From the NCBI GenBank assembly GCA_012514035.1, contig JAAZBB010000072.1, positions 1 to 64,000 of the forward strand: a stretch of 64,000 nucleotides of DNA, written 5' to 3'. Source of the DNA: Lentisphaerota bacterium (GTDB lineage Bacteria; Verrucomicrobiota; Kiritimatiellia; CAIQIC01; Lenti-01). The notes under the pieces were generated by a model. That model had not been told where the DNA came from, searched no databases, and saw nothing but the letters and a program-made list of their open reading frames with translations. Below are positions 8,690 to 16,768 of the stretch, piece after piece. The first letter of the stretch is position 1; each line of letters begins with the position of its first letter. The position numbers were made by a program, and so were the translations under genes.

Positions 8690-9396
8690 GCAAGCAGATA
8701 CGGAATATGCCCTACCAGCCAGGCACCACTCATTCACGTTCCCGTGCATGAGGCACAACCCCCAGGAGTTCGTCTGATATGTCCAAGCTTTGGCAATACC
8801 TTGGCTGGTGTCCACGCCCCTTCCGGTTTCTGTTCCCCCACCGTTTGTACTGGTACCGCCCCAACACCTCCAGCGTGGGGCCAGAAGGGGTCGAGGTCAG
8901 GCTTTGCCCCGAAGTTCAGCGGCGTCACCGTCCCCGCCCGGCACGCATATTCCCACTGCGCCTCGGTGGGCGATCCAGGGCCGCCAGCCCCGTCTTCGCG
9001 CGCAATCTGCCCATGAACGAGTTCGACAGGTAGCCAACCGCGTAACTCGTCGCCCCGGTGCCATCCGAAAGAACAATAACCATATAGAGATCCGTTGGGC
9101 CGTTGGTCACGGCCGTTTAGACGTGATAGAAGACACCGCCCGCGCCACATCGACCGATTTGCTCCGGCCTCCGAACCCGGTGGGGGGAATCGCGGCGATG
9201 CCGGGCGGCGCCGAGGTGCTCCACCCCATTGTCATCAGGTTGGTCGTCCACTTTACCCGGTAGACCGTGGCATTGCTCACTTCGCCGAAGGTCATTTCCC
9301 CGCGGGGATCCATGGACTGGATTTGCACGTTTGGTGCCCAGGCCGCCCCGCCGCCATGCATGCCAGCGCCAGGATCGTTGCGATTCGTGTGCTCAT
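8690..9396 (-). pseudogene. Frameshifted SUMF1/formylglycine-generating-enzyme-like secreted protein (relic)
   Basis: No single frame is open, but consecutive minus-strand frames spell one protein. Frame 1 starts at ATG 9396 (AAAGAGG upstream) with a signal peptide, MSTRIATILALACMAAG. A second frame gives APNVQIQSMDPRGEM and the strand-rich segment common in PVC SUMF1 proteins. A third frame gives YAVGYLSNSFMG. A fourth gives SPTEAQWEYACRAGT, the hallmark of the SUMF1 fold. A fifth gives SWGLCLMHGNVNEWCL, the second hallmark. The expected C-terminal end after EWC is gone. Active relatives oxidise sulfatase cysteines or serve as non-enzymatic SUMF1 proteins; this copy must be dead. At least four frame changes point to old decay rather than a single sequencing error. 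Confidence 0.8.
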
Positions 9397-9610
9397 GCGT
9401 CCTCTTTCGGGCGGGGCGACCTCCCACCGCAGGGGATTACAGCCCCGCGCCCGGCAGGCGCAATTTCTTATGTCCGGAGAAGGGACCACGGGCGTATTCC
9501 GGTTGGTTGCGACGGCGGGTTTCCCTGGCAGGATCCCATGCGCGGGACCGTTTGATGCGCCAGGCGCGGGCCGTGGACGCGTTCGGCCCCGCCTCTTTCT
9601 TCACCTGCCC

Positions 9611-11632
9611 TCAGGCGCTGAAAATGCGCCGCACGGCGGCGATCTGGCTGACATCCCCCATCAATAGCACCCGGTCGCCCACCTGCAATGGCCAGCTTCC
9701 ATCGGGATTCAACAAGATGTCCGAGCCGCGCTCGATGCTGACGACGGTCGCCCCCGTCGCTGTGCGCAATTGCAGTTGAGGGATGGACATTCCCACCACG
9801 GGGGAGTTGTAGGGCACCAGGACCGCGGTGACATCCCGATCGAGCAGGGCGCCGATCGTGGCGGGCATCGACGGCGATAGCGCGCTGGGCGCCTGCCGGG
9901 CAAACAGATCGCCCACTTCCCCCTGGGCCCGCGCATATACGCGCACCAGCATTTTCCAGCTCAGACCCGTGACCAGAGCCACTACCGCGACAAGGACAAC
10001 CATGACACGCGGGGAAGGCAGGAAGGCGGACCCCAGCAGGAAGGTGAGCAGGCCCATGCCCGCCACGCCGAGGAACAGAGTCAACGCGCCAACGAACGCC
10101 CGCAGCTGACGCGCCCACAAGGTGCGGTTGGTGGACGGCAGCGTCACCTCGGCCAGCATCATTCCCAGCGCCTGGATCTTGCGGAAGCTGGCCACGTAAA
10201 ACGGAAGCCCCAGCAGGAGGGTGGCCAGCCAAATCAATCCGCGCTGACCGTCCGGCCCGAACGGCAGCCGTGCCAATACACCCTCCTGCCTGGCAACCAC
10301 TCCTGCGGACAGGAACAACCCCGCGATGAAGGCGTTGTTGATGGCAACCGTCCAGAGCGAACGGCGAACCGCCCGGCGAATCGGGTTGTCGCGATTCTCT
10401 TCCCCCATCTGGTGGAGCCAGTGCGTATACACCCCGAGCGTCTGGACCACGCGCGTGGGCACGAGGAGGCGGGCACGGGCCGCCAGCCAGTCCGAGCACC
10501 GGATCAAATACGGGTTCACCACCACCGAGAGAACAGTCGCGCCCACCGCCACCTGATACACTTCCGGTCGCGTGGCATGCATCGCAAGTCCCAAGGCCGC
10601 GATGATCAAGGCGAACTCCGCGACCTGCCCCATGGCGATGCCGACGCGGAACGAGGTGCCCAGGCTGCCGCCCGTCAAGAAACAACCCAGGGTGCAGTTG
10701 ATCCATTTCCCCACGATGATAATGGCGGCGACGCCAATGATCGGTCCCGCGTGCTGCACCAGCAGCATCGGCTGGACCAACAGGCCGATGGCCACAAAAA
10801 ACACCGCCGTGAACATGTGCCGCAGCGGCGCCACCAGCATCTCCACGCGCCCGATCATCCCGGATTCGGCCGTGATCGCGCCAATCAGGAACGCGCCGAG
10901 AGCCAGACTGAGATGGAGCTCGACGGCGAGCAGAGAAACGCCGAACGCCAGCGCCAGCACGACGATGACAAGTAATTCGTCATTGCGATAGCGGACCACC
11001 CGCGTCAGAAGCCGCGGCACCAACAGCAGGCCGGTGATGATGACCGTGACGAGGAAGATGCCAAGAACCCCCATCCGGCCCAACACCGGACCGGCCTGGA
11101 GACTGCCGGTCGAAATAACGCCCGTAAGGATCGCGATCAGCCCGATCGCCAGCAGGTCCTCCACCAAGGTGGTGGCATAAACGATGTGGGCAAAAGACTC
11201 CTGCGACTTGTGAAGGTCCCGCAACAGCTTGGCCAGCACCGTGGTGGAGGAGTCGCAGATCACGGCGCCCAGGAAAAGGCTTTCGAGCGCGCCCCAGCCC
11301 AGCCAGATCCCGACGTGATAGCCCAGATAGAGCATCAGGACCACATCCAGCACAGCGATGATCAGCGCCTTGCGTCCGACCGCCCGCAAGCGGCGCAGAT
11401 GGAATTCCAGTCCCAGGGAAAACATCAGAAACAGGATACCCAGATCGGCCAGGGTCTGGATCGTCGTCTCGCTTTGCACAAACGAAAACGGGGGAGTGTG
11501 GGGACCGATCGCGATGCCCGCCAGAATATAGCCCAGCACTTTCGACTGGTCGAACATGTGGGCCAAAAAGGCCGCGATGCCCGCCGCGATCATCACAATC
11601 GCCAGGTCATGGAGGAGCGTCACCTCGTTCAT
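9611..11632 (-). CDS. CPA2-type (Kef-like) cation:proton antiporter with C-terminal TrkA-C domain
   Basis: A 673-residue inner-membrane protein. Residues 1-390 form about 12 helices of the Na+/H+ exchanger fold (FDQSKVLGYILAGIAIGP, LGLEFHLRRL, CDSSTTVLAKLL, SLALGAFLIGAITAES). A second cluster of membrane helices follows around residues 450-560, and the last 80 residues (VPYNSPVVGMSIPQLQL through GDRVLLMGDVSQI) are a TrkA-C ligand-binding domain. Unlike KefB/KefC there is no NAD-binding TrkA-N domain. It probably exchanges K+ or Na+ for protons. The ORF track runs on to 13021, but that part overlaps the opposite-strand prenyl synthase; ATG 11632 is the sensible start, although its ribosome site is weak. 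Confidence 0.88.
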   Translation of the reverse strand: MNEVTLLHDLAIVMIAAGIAAFLAHMFDQSKVLGYILAGIAIGPHTPPFSFVQSETTIQTLADLGILFLMFSLGLEFHLRRLRAVGRKALIIAVLDVVLMLYLGYHVGIWLGWGALESLFLGAVICDSSTTVLAKLLRDLHKSQESFAHIVYATTLVEDLLAIGLIAILTGVISTGSLQAGPVLGRMGVLGIFLVTVIITGLLLVPRLLTRVVRYRNDELLVIVVLALAFGVSLLAVELHLSLALGAFLIGAITAESGMIGRVEMLVAPLRHMFTAVFFVAIGLLVQPMLLVQHAGPIIGVAAIIIVGKWINCTLGCFLTGGSLGTSFRVGIAMGQVAEFALIIAALGLAMHATRPEVYQVAVGATVLSVVVNPYLIRCSDWLAARARLLVPTRVVQTLGVYTHWLHQMGEENRDNPIRRAVRRSLWTVAINNAFIAGLFLSAGVVARQEGVLARLPFGPDGQRGLIWLATLLLGLPFYVASFRKIQALGMMLAEVTLPSTNRTLWARQLRAFVGALTLFLGVAGMGLLTFLLGSAFLPSPRVMVVLVAVVALVTGLSWKMLVRVYARAQGEVGDLFARQAPSALSPSMPATIGALLDRDVTAVLVPYNSPVVGMSIPQLQLRTATGATVVSIERGSDILLNPDGSWPLQVGDRVLLMGDVSQIAAVRRIFSA

Positions 11633-11810
11633 CGCACGGCACCGATGTTGTTCACAGGAGTATTGTTCATTTTCAACCGTTTTCTCGCAAGGCGATTTTC
11701 CATCTGTTTCGCGCCGGCTCGTGGCAACGGGAAGCGGCGGTCGTGCGCAGCGGCCTTTCCGGGAAACCCGCCCGGCTGATCCCGTCGCGGATCCGCGAAT
11801 CCGCCCGCGC

Positions 11811-11840
11811 TTGCCTTTGACAAGCCATCTGCCGTATAGG
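11811..11840 (+). promoter_or_regulatory. Probable promoter of the prenyl synthase-flavodoxin-cyclase-like operon
   Basis: TTGCCT (11811-11816) and TATAGG (11835-11840) are separated by 18 nt. Transcription would begin near 11847, which leaves almost no leader for a GTG start at 11852 and favours ATG 11870 for the first gene. A second TTGACA overlaps at 11817 but has a poor -10 partner. Confidence 0.45.
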
Positions 11841-11869
11841 ATGTTTCTGAAGTGCGCACATCCCTGCCC

Positions 11870-12760
11870 ATGGAGAATCTGGATACCTGCCTGGACCAGG
11901 TCCGGCGCCTGATGGCCGAAGTGTTGTCGGAAACCGTGCTCGGCCGGCTGGCGGACCATAGCCGTGCACTGACCGGCTCCGGCAAGATGCTGCGCGCCCG
12001 GCTCCTGCTGCGGATTGCGGCCGTCCGGAAAATTCCCCGCCCGGCGTGGTTGTCCGCCGCCGCGGCCGTGGAAATGATCCATGCCGCCAGCCTCCTGCAC
12101 GACGACGTGATTGATGGCGGCATCATCCGCCGGCATCTGCCCGCCTTCTGGAAGCAGCGCGGCATCGCCGGCGCCATCCTCGCGGGCGATCTCATGCTGT
12201 TCAAGGCGCTGGACCTGCTCGTGCGCGCGGAGGAAACCCGGCTCCTGGCCGAACTCATCCGCCACACCGGCACGCTCTGCGATGCCGAAGCGGAACAGGA
12301 ACTCCTCTCGCGCGGCGGCCGGACGGCCTGGGCGCAAATCCTGGACGTCAACCGGCGCAAGACCGGCTCGCTGTTCGCCTTTGCCGCCAGCGCCGCCGCC
12401 GGCGGGGATAAATCCCTGCATCGCGCGCTGCTGAAGGCCGGCTACGCCCTCGGAACCGCCTACCAGTTGGCGGATGATATCCTGGACGCCTCCGGTGCCG
12501 AAACCGCCGCCGGCAAGACGCTGGGCACCGATCGGGCCCGCCGCAAAAACACCGCGGCGAACCCGGCTCCCCCCAAGGCCGCCGCGCCGGCCCGCCATTG
12601 CCGCGAACTCCGGCGCGCCGCGCTGGCCGCCGTCCGGCGCTGGCCCGAGATCCATGCCACCCTGCAAGACTACTGCCGCCAGGATTTTGATCCGGTCGTC
12701 GAACCCATGCTGGCCGGACGGACAAACAAGCAAAAACACCGGAACGGAGGCCCCCCATGA
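11870..12760 (+). CDS. Polyprenyl diphosphate synthase family protein
   Basis: A trans-isoprenyl diphosphate synthase that condenses isopentenyl diphosphate with an allylic diphosphate in the cytoplasm. Both Mg2+-binding aspartate motifs are intact: LLHDDVID (first DDxxD, about residue 77) and QLADDILD (second DDxxD, about residue 201). KMLRARLLL gives the basic K/R pair and AGDLMLFKA the following helix. Its 296 residues are slightly short for long-chain synthases (about 320). The ORF track uses GTG 11852; I prefer ATG 11870 because the likely transcription start is near 11847, but neither has a strong ribosome site. It overlaps the flavodoxin gene by 4 nt (ATGA). Chain length cannot be read from the sequence. 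Confidence 0.85.
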   Translation: MENLDTCLDQVRRLMAEVLSETVLGRLADHSRALTGSGKMLRARLLLRIAAVRKIPRPAWLSAAAAVEMIHAASLLHDDVIDGGIIRRHLPAFWKQRGIAGAILAGDLMLFKALDLLVRAEETRLLAELIRHTGTLCDAEAEQELLSRGGRTAWAQILDVNRRKTGSLFAFAASAAAGGDKSLHRALLKAGYALGTAYQLADDILDASGAETAAGKTLGTDRARRKNTAANPAPPKAAAPARHCRELRRAALAAVRRWPEIHATLQDYCRQDFDPVVEPMLAGRTNKQKHRNGGPP

Positions 12761-13251
12761 AGGCCGTTGTCGTGTACGAGTCGTTGTGGGGCAATACGGC
12801 GACGATTGCGCGAGCCATCGCCGCGGGCATCGGCCCGGATGCCCGGGCGCTGTCCACGGCGGAGGCCACCGCCGAAGCGCTCGTCGGGGTTGATCTGATC
12901 GTGGCGGGCTCGCCGCTCTTCGCCTTCCAGCTTCCCACGGACCGGATTCGCGACACCATTCGCAAGCGCGCGGGCTCGTTTCCCGCGCCGCCGGACCTGT
13001 CGCACCCCGCGCTGCGCACATGGCTGGCTGCCCTGCCCCGCGGAACAGGCTGCGGCGCGGCCTTTGAAACGCGCATGTGGTTCTCGCCCGGCGGCGCCAC
13101 CGGCGCCATTCTTCGGGAATTGAAGCGCGCCGGCTATCCGCCCGCCGCCCGCGGCCAGCGCTTCCGCGTCACCGGCATGTTCGGTCCCCTCAAGACCGGC
13201 GAACTCGAGCGCGCACGGGCCTGGGGCACCCAATTGGCGCGAACGACCTGA
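12757..13251 (+). CDS. Flavodoxin domain protein
   Basis: A 164-residue protein starting MKAVVVYESLWGNTATIARAI, the FMN phosphate-binding loop of flavodoxins (S-x-x-GNT). A second block, GVDLIVAGSPLFAFQLP, corresponds to the flavodoxin strand and loop around the flavin ring. The remainder (about 85 residues) is less typical but ends with GMFGPLKTGELERARAWG, as in flavodoxin-like oxidoreductases. It probably carries electrons through FMN. It is translationally coupled to the polyprenyl synthase (ATGA overlap), and the DADDTA lipoprotein begins 8 nt after its stop, so a role in redox steps of isoprenoid metabolism is possible. Expression from the same transcript is clear from spacing; the pathway link is inference. 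Confidence 0.8.
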   Translation: MKAVVVYESLWGNTATIARAIAAGIGPDARALSTAEATAEALVGVDLIVAGSPLFAFQLPTDRIRDTIRKRAGSFPAPPDLSHPALRTWLAALPRGTGCGAAFETRMWFSPGGATGAILRELKRAGYPPAARGQRFRVTGMFGPLKTGELERARAWGTQLARTT

Positions 13252-13259
13252 AGACCGGC

Positions 13260-14729
13260 ATGAGCGCCCGGGCCGAAACAAAACCGGGATGGCCGCGCAA
13301 AACGGCCCGCCGGGTCTTCGCCGGCATGCTCCTGGCGCTGGTCCCGGGCTGCGGATTGCATTTTTATTACGGCCCGGTCCAATGTCCGCCATCGGACCCC
13401 GGACTTTCCCCCATCGCGCGTGCCCTGTCCTACCTGGATGAAACACAGGTGAAAGAGGTGCTCCGCCCCCTGGCGGGCGGGGCGGATTTCCCCGGCAACT
13501 GGCCTCAACATGTCCTGATCAATTTTCCGGCGCGCATCCGCGCGCGCGATGTCAGCCCCTTCCTGCCGGCCTGCATTCATCACTCCCTCGCGCTGATTCA
13601 TGAAGAAACGCAGGCAGCCCTGGGCCTGCCGGGGCAATCGATCGACCGCGCGCGCGCGCTGCGGCAGGCCGCGGTGGAGTTCATGCGGCGGTTCGAAGTC
13701 CCGCCGGGATCGCCCCTGGCCGGGGCCTATGGATTCTGGTTGCGGGCGGAGGAATGCGCCGCTTGGCGCAAGCCATGGCTCGAGCGGCTGCGCGGCGACT
13801 GGCTGGCCAAACCGATGTTCTGGCTCTTCATGCACGGTCCGGCCATGCAAGGTCCGCTGGTGGCCCTCAACGTCCCCCAAATGCCGCCCGCATACGGCAT
13901 CCATCCGGATGCCGACGACACCGCGATGATTCATCTGGCGCTCCTGAACGCGCATCGGTTCGATGGCGGCGCGGAGCCGCGCCCACCGTTTTCCCTGCTG
14001 GCCGACTGGCGGGACACCGGACGGGAAGAACTCTTCTCAAGGCCGGACTGGCTGCCCGAAGCCAGCGGCGCTTTCCTGACCTGGTTCGGCGCCCCCGTCA
14101 ACGACGTGGATCTGGCGGTCAACGCCAATGTCCTTTACCTGCTGGCCCGCTGCGGGCGACGGGATGCACCGGGGGCGGCCGCAGCACAGGCGTTGATCTG
14201 CCAGGCGGTCCCGGCCTTCCTGGATGGCACCGCGCGGGACACCATCGAGGTGTACTATCCCAACCCGATGATGGCCTATCGCTGCATCGCGCGGGCGTTC
14301 CGCGCCGGGCCGGTGCCCGGCCTGGAACCGGCCGTGCGGCATATTGCCGACATGCTCCGGCAACGCGCCCGCGTCCGGAAGGACGGCACGGTCCATTGGA
14401 ACTTCGGCCAGCCGGCCTTGGACACGACTTGCGGAATTCTGATCCTGATCGATGCGCAACAACACCTGGATCTCGTGCCCGGTGCTGCCCGGTTCGTGCT
14501 GCAGAAACAGGATCCGCGCCGGGGCAACTGGCCGGAAGGCTATGCGTTCGGAGGGCGCAGCGGCCGGGGCCATCGCATCAACTGGGTTTCCGCGCCGTTC
14601 AGCACCGCCCTGGCCCTTGAAGCCTTGTGCCGCATCGTGCTGGCGGCCGAGGACATGCCCGATCCGGATTGGCGGAAGGTGGCGCAAAGCGCCCGGGCGG
14701 CCGGTCGCAGCCAAAACGGCCGCCGCTGA
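13260..14729 (+). CDS. Probable lipoprotein with terpene-cyclase-like alpha/alpha repeats and a DADDTA motif
   Basis: A 489-residue protein starting at ATG 13260; the longer ORF-track start lies inside the flavodoxin gene. An N-terminal hydrophobic run ends LLALVPGCGLHF, a lipobox-like cut site with an unusual proline at -2, so membrane anchoring is probable. The body is helix-rich. HPDADDTAMIHLALLNAH near residue 222 matches the DxDDTA acid motif of class II cyclases such as squalene-hopene cyclase, and late segments (TVHWNFGQPALDTTCG; RINWVSAPFSTALALEAL) resemble the toroid repeats of that fold. It is shorter than squalene-hopene cyclases (about 630) and I see no clear QW repeats. The operon with a prenyl synthase supports an isoprenoid role, but a non-enzymatic toroid protein is equally possible. 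Confidence 0.6.
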   Translation: MSARAETKPGWPRKTARRVFAGMLLALVPGCGLHFYYGPVQCPPSDPGLSPIARALSYLDETQVKEVLRPLAGGADFPGNWPQHVLINFPARIRARDVSPFLPACIHHSLALIHEETQAALGLPGQSIDRARALRQAAVEFMRRFEVPPGSPLAGAYGFWLRAEECAAWRKPWLERLRGDWLAKPMFWLFMHGPAMQGPLVALNVPQMPPAYGIHPDADDTAMIHLALLNAHRFDGGAEPRPPFSLLADWRDTGREELFSRPDWLPEASGAFLTWFGAPVNDVDLAVNANVLYLLARCGRRDAPGAAAAQALICQAVPAFLDGTARDTIEVYYPNPMMAYRCIARAFRAGPVPGLEPAVRHIADMLRQRARVRKDGTVHWNFGQPALDTTCGILILIDAQQHLDLVPGAARFVLQKQDPRRGNWPEGYAFGGRSGRGHRINWVSAPFSTALALEALCRIVLAAEDMPDPDWRKVAQSARAAGRSQNGRR

Positions 14730-14742
14730 AGGCCCCGGCGAA

Positions 14743-15099
14743 TCAGAAGCTGACGCGCCAGCCGATGGACGCGCCGGCAACCTGCGCCGGATTTCCCGCC
14801 CCCGATGATTCCATGCCCAGCGGCGCGGTCACGGCTTGCAGGACAATGGGCGACTCTTCCGCCGCCCGGACGGCCCGGGCAATGGCCGCCTCGGTATCCG
14901 CCTGCGAGTAACGCTCCACATCGGCGCGCAGCGAGACCAGCGCATACACGACCACCACGGCCGCCAGCAGGCCCACCGTCACCGCCGCTCCCGTCGAATC
15001 GGCGCCCATCTCCGCGCGGGCCGGTGCCGCCGGCAGTCCGGCCCACACCAATGCCGCCACCAGTACCAAGGCCGTTCCGCTCCATCCCTTCCGTTTCAT
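14743..15099 (-). CDS. Small secreted or membrane protein at the end of the mla operon
   Basis: A 118-residue protein with a signal peptide (MKRKGWSGTALVLVAALVWAG, then a probable cut after ARA) and a second hydrophobic helix (AAVTVGLLAAVVVVYALVSL). A short charged part follows (ADVERYSQADTEAAIARAVRAAEES). It has a good ribosome site (GGAGG 6 nt before the ATG) and lies 26 nt after the MlaD-like gene, so it belongs to that operon. No known family is recognised. It may be a small accessory of the lipid transporter. Confidence 0.65.
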   Translation of the reverse strand: MKRKGWSGTALVLVAALVWAGLPAAPARAEMGADSTGAAVTVGLLAAVVVVYALVSLRADVERYSQADTEAAIARAVRAAEESPIVLQAVTAPLGMESSGAGNPAQVAGASIGWRVSF

Positions 15100-15125
15100 G
15101 GCATGCCTCCGCTCCGGTCCCGTCC

Positions 15126-16007
15126 CTAGAAAATCCCGAAAAACACGCTGGTGAAGGTGGTGATGGGCGAAGTCTCCCGCATGTCGTCCACCGCCGCCCG
15201 GCCTTCGCGCAGCAAGGCCTTGAAATGCAGATAGAGTTCCTCGTCCGCCACCAGCTTGCCCAGCGTGCCTTCGCCGTTTGCGACCGCTTCGGTCATCTGG
15301 CGGAACGCCGCCAGGGTGGCGGTGAGATCTTCGTAGGCCTGGTTGTCTTCGGCCAGCAGCCGGCCCAGCGTGCCGTCCCCCCGGGCCAGCCGCTCGCTGA
15401 TGCCCTTCAGGTTCGCCGTGATCTGCTGGACGTCGCCATAAATCGCGTCATCCGTCATCAGCCGGCCCAGCGTGCCTTCGCCTTCGCCGAGACGCGTGAC
15501 GACCTTGCGGATTTGCGCCAGGGTGACCTGGATGTCTTCCAGGGCGTCGTCGCTCAGGGTCTGCTGGATCCGCTGGACGGTCTTCGCGGCCGTGGACATC
15601 AAATCCGGGGTTTCCGTGCCCCGGAGCTGCGCGTCCGGCGGCAGGCGGGGCGCCGCGGGATCGCCTTCGTAGATGTTGAGTACGTTGCCGCCGATGAGCG
15701 AGCCGCCCTGGATTTGGATGCGGTAGCCTTCGTGCAGTACCAGCGGCTGGTCGAGCCGGGCCTTGACCCGCACCTGGTGATCCTGCAGCCCGATCTCCTG
15801 GATCTTGCCGACCGGCACGCCGCGCACCATGACCGCATGCCCGACCGCCAGATCCTTCACAGAATCGAAAACGACCTCCAGCGGGTAATAGGTCCGGAAC
15901 AGCTTTTCTTCACTCAGTACGGTGGTCAGCGCCAGCAGCACGAGAATCATCGCAAAGGAGAAAATGCCGACGGCAACTTCCGTGATGATTTGTTTTTTGT
16001 TCTTCAT
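15126..16007 (-). CDS. mlaD: MlaD/MCE domain substrate-binding protein
   Basis: A 293-residue protein with one N-terminal membrane anchor (IITEVAVGIFSFAMILVLLALTTVL) and an MCE domain. YYPLEVVFDSVKDLAVGHAVMVRGVPVGKIQEI includes the V-x-x-L-x-x-G-x-x-V-x-x-x-G-V-x-V-G-x-V pattern of MCE proteins that bind lipid in the periplasm. The C-terminal half is helical, with repeated GEGTLGRL-type segments (GEGTLGRLMTDD, GDGTLGRLLAED, GEGTLGKLVADE), typical of long-tailed MCE proteins that form a tube. The start at 16007 overlaps the ATPase stop (ATGA). It works with MlaE and MlaF to move lipids between membranes. Confidence 0.92.
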   Translation of the reverse strand: MKNKKQIITEVAVGIFSFAMILVLLALTTVLSEEKLFRTYYPLEVVFDSVKDLAVGHAVMVRGVPVGKIQEIGLQDHQVRVKARLDQPLVLHEGYRIQIQGGSLIGGNVLNIYEGDPAAPRLPPDAQLRGTETPDLMSTAAKTVQRIQQTLSDDALEDIQVTLAQIRKVVTRLGEGEGTLGRLMTDDAIYGDVQQITANLKGISERLARGDGTLGRLLAEDNQAYEDLTATLAAFRQMTEAVANGEGTLGKLVADEELYLHFKALLREGRAAVDDMRETSPITTFTSVFFGIF

Positions 16008-16768
16008 TTGGCAAAAGCCTGATGGACATCCTGCAGGGTGACGATGCCCTGCGCCCGGAGGAAGTTTCGCACGACCGGATGCGGCGATGCAATGAATTCT
16101 TCCGGCGGGGCGCACACCACGAACCGCCCCTCGTGGAGCATGGCCACGCGGCTGCCGATCTGCAGTGCGCTGTAGAGGTCATGCGTCACCACCACGCTGG
16201 TCACGCCCAGCCGCCGCCGGAGGTCGTCAATCAGCAGATCGATCTGCCGGGAGATCATCGGATCCAGGCCGGAGGTGGGTTCGTCGTAGAGGATGATTTC
16301 CGGCTGGGTCACGATGGCCCGGGCCAGCCCGACCCGCTTGCGCATGCCCCCGGAGATGTCGGCGGGCATGCGATCGCCCACGCCCTCCAGTCCGACCAGC
16401 CGGAGCATGTCGGCGGCGCGCTGGCGGATTTCGGCGTCCGGCAGGCGCGTCTTCTGCCGCAACGGCAGGCAGACGTTGTCCTCCACGTTCAGCCACTGCA
16501 GCAGCGCCGCCCCCTGGAACAGGACCCCGAACCGCGCCAGGATGCGTTCCAGCGGGCGGCCCGTCGCCTCACTGATGCAATCGTCCCCAACCCACACCCG
16601 GCCCTGTTCCGGCGTCAGCAGCCGCACCATGTGCCGGATGCTCACGCTCTTGCCGGCGCCGGAGAGGCCCACGATCACAAACGTCTCGCCGGCCTGGATC
16701 TCGCAGGACACGTCGTCCAGGACGAGCTTGTCGCCGAACCGCTTGGTCACGTGCTCGAAGCGGATCAT
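16004..16768 (-). CDS. mlaF: MlaF-like ABC transporter ATP-binding protein
   Basis: A 254-residue ATPase of the lipid (Mla) transporter. Walker A GLSGAGKSV is near residue 37, with the Q-loop FQGAALLQWLNVEDNV, signature ISGGMRKRVGLAR, Walker B IILYDEPTSGLDP and the histidine in VVTHDL. The 'SGGMRKR' signature and the 'PTSGLDP' form are those of MlaF. ATG 16768 overlaps the permease stop by ATGA; the longer ORF in the track is an artefact of the permease region. It is encoded between MlaE and MlaD in the standard order. Confidence 0.93.
   Translation of the reverse strand: MIRFEHVTKRFGDKLVLDDVSCEIQAGETFVIVGLSGAGKSVSIRHMVRLLTPEQGRVWVGDDCISEATGRPLERILARFGVLFQGAALLQWLNVEDNVCLPLRQKTRLPDAEIRQRAADMLRLVGLEGVGDRMPADISGGMRKRVGLARAIVTQPEIILYDEPTSGLDPMISRQIDLLIDDLRRRLGVTSVVVTHDLYSALQIGSRVAMLHEGRFVVCAPPEEFIASPHPVVRNFLRAQGIVTLQDVHQAFAK

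Noticed and set aside
9611-13021. N-terminal extension of the antiporter ORF to 13021
   Set aside because: The first 460 residues overlap the prenyl synthase and flavodoxin genes on the other strand and are low-complexity; the membrane protein begins at 11632.
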